From: Spongiicolonus versatilis
GTDB taxonomy: Bacteria > Pseudomonadota > Gammaproteobacteria > Arenicellales > Spongiicolonaceae
Reading direction: 5' to 3'
DNA length: 24,467 nt
Assembly: GCA_028286165.1 (NCBI GenBank)
Contig: JAPYMU010000108.1
Coordinates: forward strand, 1-24,467
Of this stretch, positions 14,864-22,019 are shown in pieces. Under the pieces are notes generated by a model. It was not told the DNA's origin, did no database searches, and worked only from the letters and a program-made list of their open reading frames with translations. The position numbers were made by a program, and so were the translations under genes. Each line of letters starts with the position of its first letter. The first letter of the stretch is position 1.

Positions 14864-16180
14864 ATGCGCTTGGTCTTCCGCAACGCCCGCATCGCGCTGC
14901 CCGGCGGCGCCACCGTGGACGGCGACCTCGCCTGCCGCGACGGTTTAATTGAAAGCATCCAAACCGTCAGCGGCAACGGCGACGAGGAGGTGGACGCCGG
15001 CGGCAAACTGCTGATGCCGGGCGTCATCGACGCGCAGGTGCACTTCCGCGACCCCGGCGCGACGCACAAGGAGGATCTCGGCAGCGGTTCCCGGGCCGCG
15101 GTGCGCGGCGGCGTGACCAGTTTTCTGGAAATGCCGAACACCAGCCCGCCGATGGTCAACCAGGACGCGCTGGACGCCAAATTAAAAACCGCCGCGCAAA
15201 AGTGCGTGGCCAACTACGGTTTTTTCATCGGCGCCACGCCGGACAACCTGCAAGACATCAACACCGCCGCCCCGGTGTGCGGGATTAAAGTTTTCATGGG
15301 CTCCAGCACCGGCAGCCTGCTGGTGGACGACGAGCGCGATCTGGAAAAAATCTTCGCCAACGGCGAGCGGCTTATCGCGGTGCACGCAGAAGATGAACAG
15401 CGCATCCGCCGGCGCATGGCACGGTTCAAAAAAGACCACGCCGGCAAAAAAATGCCGCCGCGGGTGCACTCGGAAATTCGCGACGAGGTTTGCGCCGAGG
15501 CGGCCACCGAAAAAATACTCGCGCTGTCGCAAAAATACGGCCGCCGCCTGCACATTCTGCACCTGTCCACCGCCGGCGAGGTTGCGCGGCTGCGCGAGAC
15601 AAAGCCGCCGTGGGTGAGCGCCGAGGCGGTGCCGAACCACCTGCTGCTCAACACCGCCGATTACGCAACCCAGGGGACGCTGGTGCAGATGAACCCGCCG
15701 TTGCGCGAGGCCTTCCACAACGGCGAGTTGTGGCGCGGGCTGAAGGACGGCGTGCTGGACATCATCGCCACCGACCACGCACCGCACACGCTGGAGGAAA
15801 AGTCGCGCCCTTACCCCGACTCGCCGTCGGGTACGCCCGGCGTGGAAACATCGCTGCCGCTGATGCTCACCGAGATGGCGAACCGCCGCTGCAATCTCGG
15901 CGACATTCTGCGCTGGATGTGCGAGGGGCCGGCGCGGCTGTACCGCATCGCCAACAAGGGGCGCATTGCGCCGGGCATGGACGCCGACCTGGCGCTGGTG
16001 AACACCGATGACTACAAACTGCTCACCGACGCCGACACTTTCACCCGCGCCAACTGGTCGCCGTTTTCCGGCCGCTCGCTCACCGGCTGGCCGGTGTACA
16101 CGGTGGTCGGCGGGCGCATCGTTTATGACAACGGCGCCATCCGCCCCGGCGCGCGCGGCGCGGCACTGCAATTTAACTGA
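14864..16180 (+). CDS. pyrC: Dihydroorotase, class I
   Basis: The 438-residue amidohydrolase interconverts carbamoyl-aspartate and dihydroorotate in pyrimidine synthesis. Key segments are MPGVIDAQVHFRDPGATHKE (metal site), GGVTSFLEMPNTSPP, GIKVFMGSSTGSLLVDD (the lysine expected to be carboxylated), HILHLSTAGE, and IATDHAPHTLEEK with the catalytic aspartate. The first His of the usual D-x-H-x-H motif is Gln58. This DxQVHFR form is known in a subgroup of bacterial dihydroorotases, so loss of function need not follow. The ATG at 14864 gives MRLVFRNARI, the expected first strand; TTG at 14846 is the alternative. It lies 25 bases after dksA and is likely in its operon. Confidence 0.88.
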   Translation: MRLVFRNARIALPGGATVDGDLACRDGLIESIQTVSGNGDEEVDAGGKLLMPGVIDAQVHFRDPGATHKEDLGSGSRAAVRGGVTSFLEMPNTSPPMVNQDALDAKLKTAAQKCVANYGFFIGATPDNLQDINTAAPVCGIKVFMGSSTGSLLVDDERDLEKIFANGERLIAVHAEDEQRIRRRMARFKKDHAGKKMPPRVHSEIRDEVCAEAATEKILALSQKYGRRLHILHLSTAGEVARLRETKPPWVSAEAVPNHLLLNTADYATQGTLVQMNPPLREAFHNGELWRGLKDGVLDIIATDHAPHTLEEKSRPYPDSPSGTPGVETSLPLMLTEMANRRCNLGDILRWMCEGPARLYRIANKGRIAPGMDADLALVNTDDYKLLTDADTFTRANWSPFSGRSLTGWPVYTVVGGRIVYDNGAIRPGARGAALQFN

Positions 16181-16184
16181 GCAC

Positions 16185-17147
16185 GTGTTCCAGCCGCGGC
16201 CGGCATTCCGCAACCGCCACTTGCAAACGCTTTGGCCCGGCCTGTTCCGCCGCCGGCCGCGGCCGCGCTTTCGCCGTGAAATCCTGGCCACTCCGGATGG
16301 TGATTTTCTCGACATTGACTGGCTGAACGAAACCGGCGCGCCGCCGGTGGCGCTGCTGCACGGCCTGGAGGGCGGCTCGCGCTCACCCTATATTCGCGGT
16401 CTGGCGGCGGCGCTGGCGGCGGAACAATTCTGCGTTGCGGTGATGCACTTTCGCGGCTGCGGCGGCCGGCCAAACCAAAGGCCGCGCGGCTACCATTCCG
16501 GCGAGACCGGCGACCTGGGTTTTTTTATCGGCGTTCTCCGCCGGCGGTTCCCCGGCCGCCGCCCGGCCGCGGTCGGGTTTTCATTAGGCGGCAACGTTCT
16601 GCTGCGCTACCTGGCGCGCGGCGATGTGGAGGATTCGCTGTTTGCGGCGGCCGCGGTGTCGGTGCCGTTTGACCTGGCGCAGGCGGCGGATAATCTGCAG
16701 CGCGGCTTCGCGCGCTTCTACCAGTGGTGGCTGCTGCGCGCGATGAAGCGCAGCGTGCAAAAAAAATTTCGCGCCGTGGCGATGCCGTTTCCCATGCCGC
16801 CGCTGCGCGCGATTCAAAACTTCCGCGACTTTGACAACGCCTTCACCGCGCCGCTGCACGGTTTTGCCGGCGCCGAAGATTACTACCGCCAATGCAGCAG
16901 CGCCGGCGTCCTGCACCGCATCCGTGTTCCGACTCTGCTGATTCAAGCCCAGGACGACCCGTTCACCGGCGCCGTCGACCCCGGCCCGCTTGCGCCATGT
17001 GTGCGCGCCGAGTTCAGCCGCCACGGCGGCCACGCCGGCTTCGTCGCCGGCAACCCGCTCAGCGCGCCGCACTACTGGCTGGACCGGCGCATTGCGGATT
17101 TTCTCGGCGGGCAGCGCCGCCGGCTCAAAACACTTCCAGAAACTTAA
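16185..17147 (+). CDS. YheT-type alpha/beta hydrolase
   Basis: The 320-residue protein matches E. coli YheT over its length: FRNRHLQTLWPGLFRR, LATPDGDFLDIDW, ALLHGLEGGSRSPYIRGLA, VMHFRGCGGRPNQ, YHSGETGDLGFF, and AGAEDYYRQCSS near the C-terminus. The triad is visible as Ser in GFSLGGN, Asp in QAQDDPF and His in HGGHAGF. The family is a putative esterase or lipase of undefined substrate. The start is the GTG at 16185, five bases after the dihydroorotase stop; longer in-frame starts would lie inside that gene. The 3' end overlaps the convergent nucleosidase-like gene by 23 bases. Confidence 0.88.
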   Translation: MFQPRPAFRNRHLQTLWPGLFRRRPRPRFRREILATPDGDFLDIDWLNETGAPPVALLHGLEGGSRSPYIRGLAAALAAEQFCVAVMHFRGCGGRPNQRPRGYHSGETGDLGFFIGVLRRRFPGRRPAAVGFSLGGNVLLRYLARGDVEDSLFAAAAVSVPFDLAQAADNLQRGFARFYQWWLLRAMKRSVQKKFRAVAMPFPMPPLRAIQNFRDFDNAFTAPLHGFAGAEDYYRQCSSAGVLHRIRVPTLLIQAQDDPFTGAVDPGPLAPCVRAEFSRHGGHAGFVAGNPLSAPHYWLDRRIADFLGGQRRRLKTLPET

Positions 17148-17961
17148 CCGTCACCATCGCCGCGTTGGCGGCGGCGAGTTGGGAGAAGATTTCAATTTCA
17201 TTGTGCCGCCCGCCGCCGCCGGCCAGGTCCGAGATGGAGCGGAAAGCGATGAAGGGAACGGCGTTAATGTGGGCCACCGCGGCCACCGCACTGGATTCCA
17301 TGTCCAGCGCGTTGACGCCGTTGCCGGCGCCGTCCTGAAAATTATTCCACACCCATTCGCGGTAGCGTTTGTTGTTCACAAAAGTGGGCCCGGAAACGCC
17401 GCGCCCGCCGGTGTGCACTTTCGGGCGGGCCGACAGGCAGCGGCCGGCGGCATCGCAGCGCGCGAGTTGCACGGCCGCCGCCACTTTGCGCGCGGCGGCC
17501 ATCATCACCGGGTCCACTTGGAACCAGAACTTGGCCTCGGTCCGGTCGGCGGCACCGCCCCTGCGCGTGACATGAATGCGCTGCGGAAAGATCATGCCGA
17601 AGTTGCCGAAATCGCGGGTCTGCCACGGCGTCAGCGTCCACCCGCCGCCGTCATCGCCATAGGCAAAGGTTTGCTTCTGGTAGTTGGCCCACTCGGCGGG
17701 CACCGCCACGTCGCCGAGGTTGAGTTGCGGGTTGACGCCGCCGGCGATGCCGCTGAACACGATGTGGCTTATCGGGAAGTGGTCCAGCGCCAGTTGCGCG
17801 CTCAGGGTGGCGTTGATGATGGACACGCCGGACAGAAACAGCACCACCGGCCTGCCGGCCAGGGTGCCGGTGGTAAAGGTCTTGCCGTTGATGACCCGCG
17901 CACGCGGCTTTTCCACCTGTACCAGCAGCGCCTCCAGTTCCCCGGCAAAAGCGGAAACCAC
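17125..17961 (-). CDS. MTA/SAH nucleosidase-like protein (PNP/UDP phosphorylase family), start uncertain
   Basis: The 278-residue reading has the nucleoside-phosphorylase fold signatures: FSGIAGGVNPQLNLGDVAVP (about 69-88), ALDMESSAVAAVAHINAVPF (Met221-Glu222 of the ribose site) and FRSISDLAGG (Asp245, the catalytic acid). Relatives cleave methylthioadenosine or S-adenosylhomocysteine. A region of about 90 residues between these blocks is longer than in E. coli MtnN (232 residues) and carries YREWVWNNF. Strand 1 reads RIAVVSAFAGELEAL, but the only in-frame standard start is the GTG at 17961, inside that strand. A TAA lies twelve codons upstream of it, and the nearby ATG (17984) is in another frame. 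A lost signal peptide or a one-base frame error would explain this. It probably shares the transcript of the lipoprotein genes. Confidence 0.75.
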   Translation of the reverse strand: MVSAFAGELEALLVQVEKPRARVINGKTFTTGTLAGRPVVLFLSGVSIINATLSAQLALDHFPISHIVFSGIAGGVNPQLNLGDVAVPAEWANYQKQTFAYGDDGGGWTLTPWQTRDFGNFGMIFPQRIHVTRRGGAADRTEAKFWFQVDPVMMAAARKVAAAVQLARCDAAGRCLSARPKVHTGGRGVSGPTFVNNKRYREWVWNNFQDGAGNGVNALDMESSAVAAVAHINAVPFIAFRSISDLAGGGGRHNEIEIFSQLAAANAAMVTVKFLEVF

Positions 17962-17994
17962 GGCAATGCGCGGCGGCGAGTCATGGTTACCGCA

Positions 17995-18450
17995 TTAGTT
18001 CACCAATTCGCCGTTGCGGTAAGTGAGGCGCCCAACCACACTGCCGTTGGCGCGCCGCACAACCCAATTGCCCTGCCGCTTGCCATCCACATATTGCCCC
18101 TCCTCCGTACCGCCGCCGACAGCCTCGGTAACACGCTCAATCCAGTGGCCATGTTTTCTGCCGTTTAAGTATCCATTGACAGAGGTGGTCTGCAACGCAA
18201 CAGCCGGCCTCTCAATATAAACCGTCTTTTCCACCACCACTGGCTGTGCAGGCCGCACCACCACCGGCGTTGGTTGCACAATCACAGGTGTTGGTTGCAC
18301 CACCACAGTCGACGGTTTGGCCGCTCCCTCAATCACGTTGCAGTTTTCCTTGCACTGCTTGTTATGGTCTTTGTCGATGTTGTTGAATGTCCCGCAGCCG
18401 GCCAGCAGGGCGGTCGCAGCGAGAGCGGCAACTGTGACTTTGGCGTTCAC
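17995..18450 (-). CDS. Lipoprotein with Pro/Val repeat spacer and MORN-like C-terminus
   Basis: The 151-residue protein has a lipoprotein signal ending LLAGC (Cys19). A short segment follows with two further cysteines (KQCKENC), then a repetitive spacer at 49-74 built on V-V-V-Q-P-T-P units. The C-terminal part (about 91-150) holds two MORN-like motifs, GYLNGRKHGHWIER and GQYVDGKRQGNWVV, then GRLTYRNGELV. MORN_2-type repeats often occur in exported proteins of unknown role. The start is the GTG at 18450, overlapping the upstream stop in GTGA, so the two lipoproteins are probably translated together. After lipidation it would sit in the outer membrane, with the spacer crossing the periplasm. 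No specific function is recognisable. GC is lower than in flanking genes. Confidence 0.75.
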   Translation of the reverse strand: MNAKVTVAALAATALLAGCGTFNNIDKDHNKQCKENCNVIEGAAKPSTVVVQPTPVIVQPTPVVVRPAQPVVVEKTVYIERPAVALQTTSVNGYLNGRKHGHWIERVTEAVGGGTEEGQYVDGKRQGNWVVRRANGSVVGRLTYRNGELVN

Positions 18451-19031
18451 TTGGACGCCCCCTTGCAGGCGGATTCCAGCACTGCATCTGCATAGCCGAT
18501 AAACCGCTCCTGCACCTGCGCCGCTGTCTTGCCACCTATGTTTTGAAAAGTGACTGCGTCACTCGCCACTCGACGCATGTTGGTAAGCGCATGCTGAGGA
18601 TTACCATCCAACTCGTAGAACGCCAGCGCACCCGCCGCCTTTGCGCGCTCATCCTCTAACGCGCCGCAGTTGAAATCAGGATGATTGAACACCGCCGTCA
18701 GAACCTCGGTGCCTCCCGTCCACGCACGTGCCTGCTCACGGTCAGCCTGTATCCTCTCTTGCTCCTTGCGCACTTGCGCTGCAAGATGCAATTTCCGGAT
18801 GAGGCCGGCGCCTCGTACCGCTAACAACTGGCGCTGCTCAGTCTCCCAAGCAGCCAACTCCGCCTCTTGCTCATCCAGCGCACCCTGCAGCGCGCCGCTG
18901 TAGGACGCCAGCAACAACATCACCGTAGGACTGTGAGTCGTCAACGGCACGACCTCCGCCTCCTGCACCTTGGCGGTACAGCCGGCCAAGACGGTGACCA
19001 CGAGGGCGAAAATGATGGTTGGGGTTTTCAT
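18447..19031 (-). CDS. Hypothetical lipoprotein with coiled-coil region
   Basis: The 194-residue product has a lipoprotein signal, MKTPTIIFALVVTVLAGC (Cys18). A central helical stretch rich in Glu, Gln, Ala and Arg follows (ALDEQEAELAAWETEQRQLL and AAQVRKEQERIQADREQAR) and is likely a coiled coil. The C-terminal part contains two cysteines and is also helical. I do not recognise a family. The ATG at 19031 has GGAGAA about five bases upstream. It is the first gene of the lipoprotein pair, and its GTGA overlap with the next gene suggests the two products act together, perhaps as an envelope assembly. Confidence 0.75.
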   Translation of the reverse strand: MKTPTIIFALVVTVLAGCTAKVQEAEVVPLTTHSPTVMLLLASYSGALQGALDEQEAELAAWETEQRQLLAVRGAGLIRKLHLAAQVRKEQERIQADREQARAWTGGTEVLTAVFNHPDFNCGALEDERAKAAGALAFYELDGNPQHALTNMRRVASDAVTFQNIGGKTAAQVQERFIGYADAVLESACKGASK

Positions 19032-19090
19032 GTCGGTTCTCCGCTGTGTGTCGTTGAAGTGGCCGACGCCGAGGCGCCGGGCGGTTGCAA

Positions 19091-19206
19091 CTAGACACTA
19101 GCGTGAAGTTCCCGCTTATTTCCCGAAGCAGGAGGATCAGTCCTGCCGTTTGCCGGGTGTTGTATTCTGCGAGCCACCCGGCCAGGCCGGAGAGGCTAGA
19201 ATCTAG
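19091..19206. repeat. Two CTAG-N3-CTAG sites spaced 105 bases
   Basis: CTAGACACTAG (19091-19101) and CTAGAATCTAG (19196-19206) share the form CTAG-A-N2-CTAG. Their starts are 105 bases apart, about ten helical turns. They lie 60-175 bases upstream of the lipoprotein operon start. CTAG is scarce in many proteobacterial genomes, so a pair may be an operator; this is inference. Confidence 0.3.
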
Positions 19207-19250
19207 TTGCGGGACGAAAACTACCCATTCCGCCCGTGGGTGTCAACCCC

Positions 19251-19400
19251 AAAATGATGGTGCCGAGGGCCGGGGTGGTGGCGGCGGATGTGAAAACGAC
19301 GGTCTGGAGTGTGACAATGGTGGTTGCAAAGGCGGAAGTGGTGGTTGCAGTGACCAGAATGGTGGTCTGACCTGCGGAAATGGTGACTTTGGCGGCAAAA
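19251..19400 (+). repeat. Degenerate GGTGGTTGCA-type repeat element, copy B
   Basis: Units of the form (A/G)(A/G)TGGTGGT(T/C)(G/T)(C/G)A recur near 19317, 19339 and 19359, with a weaker copy at 19379. Two exact 12-mers, ATGGTGGTTGCA (19317-19328) and GCGGAAATGGTG (19374-19385), also occur in copy A on the other strand. In the plus frame it reads as a Cys/Gly/Asn-rich stretch with five cysteines ending KNSA-stop; in the minus frames it is Thr/Val-rich or Pro-rich. No start codon supports translation. Confidence 0.4.
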
Positions 19401-19410
19401 ATAGCGCTTG

Positions 19411-19469
19411 AAAAAAATTTAAAAAAATTCCAAAAAACTCTTGACAAGCAAAATTCCCCCGCCAATAAT
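19411..19469 (+). promoter_or_regulatory. Near-consensus sigma70 promoter with phased A-tracts upstream
   Basis: TTGACA (19441-19446, perfect -35) is followed after 17 bases by AATAAT (19464-19469, 5 of 6). Immediately upstream are three A-tracts starting at 19411, 19421 and 19432 (A7, A7, A6), about one helical turn apart. This is the pattern of curved DNA or an UP element. Transcription would begin near 19476. In such a GC-rich region this is the strongest-looking promoter of the window. Confidence 0.65.
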
Positions 19470-19767
19470 CCTGCGCGCGGGCCGGCGGCTGCTGTTTGCC
19501 CTGCTTCCGGTGGCGGCATTGTTGTTCACTTTCGGCGCGCATGCGCAGGTGAATATCAACACCGCCAACGCCGACACGCTTGACGCCGAACTCAGCGGCG
19601 TCGGCCCCCGCCTGGCGGCGGCCATCGTGTCCTACCGGGAGGAATACGGGCCCTTTGAAACGGTGGACGACCTGTCGCGGGTGAGCGGCATCGGCCCGGT
19701 CATCGTGGAGAAAAACCGCGCGCTGCTGCAAGTGGAGGACGGTTCGCAAGAGCCGTCTGAAAACTAA
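19441..19767 (+). CDS. ComEA-like exported helix-hairpin-helix protein, start uncertain
   Basis: The reading of up to 108 residues has a hydrophobic signal (RRLLFALLPVAALLFTF, cut after GAHA) and a ComEA-type double helix-hairpin-helix: VNINTANADTLDAELSGVGP, AAAIVSYREEYGPFETVDDL and VSGIGPVIVEKNR. ComEA-family proteins bind DNA non-specifically in the periplasm; some serve DNA uptake, while short ones like this are common and of unproven role. No ATG exists. The TTG at 19441 gives a full signal peptide but is the first triplet of the promoter -35 box, and lacks a ribosome-binding site. CTG at 19471 would make a nearly leaderless message. The HhH identification is secure; the 5' end is not. 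Confidence 0.75.
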   Translation: MTSKIPPPIILRAGRRLLFALLPVAALLFTFGAHAQVNINTANADTLDAELSGVGPRLAAAIVSYREEYGPFETVDDLSRVSGIGPVIVEKNRALLQVEDGSQEPSEN

Positions 19768-19789
19768 GGCGCGCAAAACAAAGTATACT

Positions 19790-19816
19790 CCCGCCCGGGT
19801 TATTTCCGGGCGGGGG
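19790..19816 (+). terminator. GC-rich hairpin after the ComEA-like gene
   Basis: CCCGCCCGG (19790-19798) pairs perfectly with CCGGGCGGG (19806-19814) around a seven-base loop, followed by GGTTTA. The stem is strong but the T-run is only three bases, so it may be a weak terminator or an mRNA-stabilising hairpin before ugd. Confidence 0.45.
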
Positions 19817-19849
19817 TTTACTCTGCGCCCCCACCCTTAACATTCAAGC

Positions 19850-21181
19850 ATGCGCATCACCATCATCGGCAGCGGCTACGTCGGACTTGTCACCGGCGCG
19901 TGCCTGGCCGACGCCGGCAACCATGTTTTGTGCATGGACAAGGACGCGGCCAAAGTGGAACTGCTGCGCGGCGGCGGCATTCCAATCTACGAGCCCGGCC
20001 TTGAGCAACTGGTGCGCGACAACTTTGCAGCCGGCCGGCTGGCGTTCACCGGCGATTTGAAAGAAGGCGTGGCGCACGGCGAAGTTCTGTTCATCGCCGT
20101 GCCGACACCGCCGGACGAGGACGGCGCGGCCGATGTCAGCCATGTACTCGCCACCGCGCGCGCCATCGCCGCCTGCATGGAAGAGGAAAAATTGGTGGTC
20201 AACAAATCCACCGCGCCGGTGGGCACGGTGCACCGGGCGCGCGAGGCCATGGCCGAGGAACTCGGCCGGCGCGGCAGGGAAATAAAATTCGCGGTGGTTT
20301 CCAACCCGGAATTTCTGAAAGAAGGCGCGGCGGTGGAGGATTTTATGAAGCCCGACCGCATCATCATCGGCGTCGACGGTGACGGCGGCGGCAAAGCCCG
20401 GCAAATTCTCGAGCAACTGTACGCGCCGTTCAACCGCAACCGCCGCCGCATGCTGGTGATGGACGTGTGCTCGGCGGAACTCACCAAATACGCCGCCAAC
20501 GCCATGCTGGCGACCAAAATTTCGTTCATCAACGAAATGGCCGCGCTGGCCGAAATCCTCGGCGCCGACATTGAGCACGTGCGCCAGGGCATCGGCGCCG
20601 ACCGCCGCATCGGCCACCATTTTATTTACCCCGGCTGCGGCTACGGCGGCTCCTGCCTGCCGAAAGACGTGCAGGCATTGCGCCGCACCGCCGCCGGGCA
20701 CGGTTTTGAGGCGCGCATTTTGGCCGCGGTCAGCGATGTGAACCGCGCGCAAAAAACTTTGCTGGCAAAAAAAGTCGCCGCGCATTTTAATGTGGACGCT
20801 GGCGCCGGTGATGAAGGCTGGAAAAAATTGCGCTTTGCGCTGTGGGGGCTGGCGTTCAAACCCAACACCGACGATGTGCGCGAGGCGCCGGCGCTGGCGC
20901 TGGCACGTCACCTGCTGGCGCGCGGCGCGCAGGTGCATGCATTTGACCCGGCGGCAAACGCAAACGCGAAAAAAATTCTCGGTGATGGTTTGCGTTTTTA
21001 TGACGACCCCTACGCTGCGCTCAGCGGCTGCGACGCGCTGCTGGTGCTGACCGAGTGGAAAGTTTTTCACAACCCCGACTTGAAACGCATGGCGTCTTTG
21101 ATGCGCGGCCGGGCGGTGTTCGACGGCCGCAACATTTACCGGCCGGCCATGTTTTCCGCCGCCGGCTTCACGGGTCTTTGA
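19850..21181 (+). CDS. ugd: UDP-glucose 6-dehydrogenase
   Basis: The 443-residue enzyme oxidises UDP-glucose to UDP-glucuronate with two NAD+. It has the N-terminal dinucleotide site GSGYVGLVTGACLAD (7-21), IYEPGLEQLV, AVPTPPDEDG, NKSTAPVGT and SNPEFLKEGAAVEDFMKPDR. The central domain has ELTKYAANAMLATKISFINE and the catalytic cysteine C269 in GYGGSCLPKD. The C-terminal UDP-binding domain has WGLAFKPNTDDVREAPAL and ends FDGRNIYRP-AAGFTGL. Homologues usually continue with a Y-Y-G-I-G-R-like tail, missing here at the junction with the kinase remnant. The catalytic core is intact, so the enzyme is probably active. It starts a run of sugar-nucleotide genes. Confidence 0.93.
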   Translation: MRITIIGSGYVGLVTGACLADAGNHVLCMDKDAAKVELLRGGGIPIYEPGLEQLVRDNFAAGRLAFTGDLKEGVAHGEVLFIAVPTPPDEDGAADVSHVLATARAIAACMEEEKLVVNKSTAPVGTVHRAREAMAEELGRRGREIKFAVVSNPEFLKEGAAVEDFMKPDRIIIGVDGDGGGKARQILEQLYAPFNRNRRRMLVMDVCSAELTKYAANAMLATKISFINEMAALAEILGADIEHVRQGIGADRRIGHHFIYPGCGYGGSCLPKDVQALRRTAAGHGFEARILAAVSDVNRAQKTLLAKKVAAHFNVDAGAGDEGWKKLRFALWGLAFKPNTDDVREAPALALARHLLARGAQVHAFDPAANANAKKILGDGLRFYDDPYAALSGCDALLVLTEWKVFHNPDLKRMASLMRGRAVFDGRNIYRPAMFSAAGFTGL

Positions 21182-22019
21182 TGTCACCAACCGCGCCGGC
21201 GGCGCCGCCAATGTGGCGCTCAACGTCACCGCCCTCGGCGCCGGCAGCCTGCTGTTGGGCGCCGTCGGCGACGACGAAAGCGGCGGCATTCTGCGCGACA
21301 CCGTGGACCGGCACGGCATTAAACATGCGCTGCCCGCCATTCTAGCCTCCACCACCGTCAAACTGCGGATGGTGGCCCGCAACCAGCAACTGCTGCGCGC
21401 CGATTTTGAGTCTGCAACCAACGATTTGGACTCTGCAACCGCCGCACATTCCCGCTGGCGCGAAAAATTCAGCGCCATGTGCGCCGCTGCAGACGCCGTT
21501 ATCTTCTCCGACTACGGCAAAGGCGCCCTCGCCCGGCGCGGCGACCTGGGCGCGATGATCGGCGAGGCCAAAGCCGCCGGCAAGTTGACGTTAGTGGACC
21601 CCAGCGGCGGCGACTTCTCGCGCTACCGCGGCGCCGACCTGCTGACGCCGAACCTGGGCGAGTTGGAACAGGCCGCCGGCGCCTGCGCCGATGACGCTGC
21701 CATCGCCAAAGCCGCCGCCGGGTTAATTGAACGGCACGGTTTCGGCGGCGTCCTGGTCACCCTCAGCGAGCGCGGCATGATGATGGTGCGCCCCGGCGGC
21801 GCCGCGCTGCACAGCCCGGCGCGGGCGCGCGAGGTGTTTGATGTCAGCGGCGCCGGCGACACCGTGGCCGCGGCGGCCGCCACCCTGACCGCCGCCGGCG
21901 CCGACGACCGCACCGTTCTGGAAGTCGCCAACACCGCCGCCGCCATCGTGGTTGGCAAGGTGGGCACCGCGGTGGCGACGGCGGACGAAGTGAAAGCGGC
22001 GCTGCCGCCGGGGCCATGA
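21177..22019 (+). pseudogene. Heptose-kinase-like (HldE/RfaE domain I) PfkB kinase, 5'-truncated
   Basis: The frame aligns to the kinase domain of HldE, which phosphorylates heptose-7-phosphate for LPS core. It begins abruptly at FDVTNRAGGAANVALNV, near residue 50 of the E. coli domain, then has NQQLLRADF, FSDYGKGALA, LVDPSGGDFSRYRGADLLTP followed by NLGELE, and the catalytic FDVSGAGDTVAAAAATL. The first substrate-binding strand region is absent, no ATG precedes the homology in this frame, and the first start, GTG at 21213, would remove the GGAAN motif. The homology begins inside the last codons of ugd, in another frame. This points to a deletion that removed the ugd tail and the kinase 5' end. 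The cytidylyltransferase domain of HldE is also absent, as in split RfaE1 forms. The stop overlaps the epimerase ATG (ATGA). Confidence 0.7.
21402..21443 (+). repeat. Two tandem 21-base repeats inside the kinase-like gene
   Basis: Units at 21402-21422 and 21423-21443 are identical at 17 of 21 positions and encode DFESATN and DLDSATA. They fall at the variable loop after NQQLLRA, where this protein is about five residues longer than E. coli HldE. The first unit contains TTTGAGTCTGCAA, also present in repeat copy A on the opposite strand. Confidence 0.5.

Larger units (their letters stand above)
19032..19440. other. 409-base gene-poor region between lipoprotein operon and ComEA-like gene
   Basis: No convincing gene is seen. 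It holds the upstream region of the minus-strand lipoprotein operon, two CTAG-N3-CTAG sites, a small inverted repeat (GCAGGA at 19128-19133 with TCCTGC at 19141-19146), CCGGCCAGGCCGG near 19178-19190, repeat copy B and a run of phased A-tracts. A plus-strand Gly/Cys-rich frame ending at 19411 is open here but has no ATG or ribosome-binding site. Confidence 0.5.

Noticed and set aside
18241..18305. GGTTGCAC direct repeats as a third copy of the dispersed repeat
   Set aside because: They lie in frame in the lipoprotein spacer and are explained by its V-V-V-Q-P-T-P repeats.
19128..19146. GCAGGA/TCCTGC inverted repeat as a terminator or riboswitch
   Set aside because: Six-pair stem with no T-run on either strand and no further conserved structure visible.
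19085..19411. Gly/Cys/Asn-rich peptide as a ribosomally made natural-product precursor
   Set aside because: No ATG or ribosome-binding site, no modifying enzyme nearby, and the cysteine pattern follows from a repeated DNA word that also occurs elsewhere.
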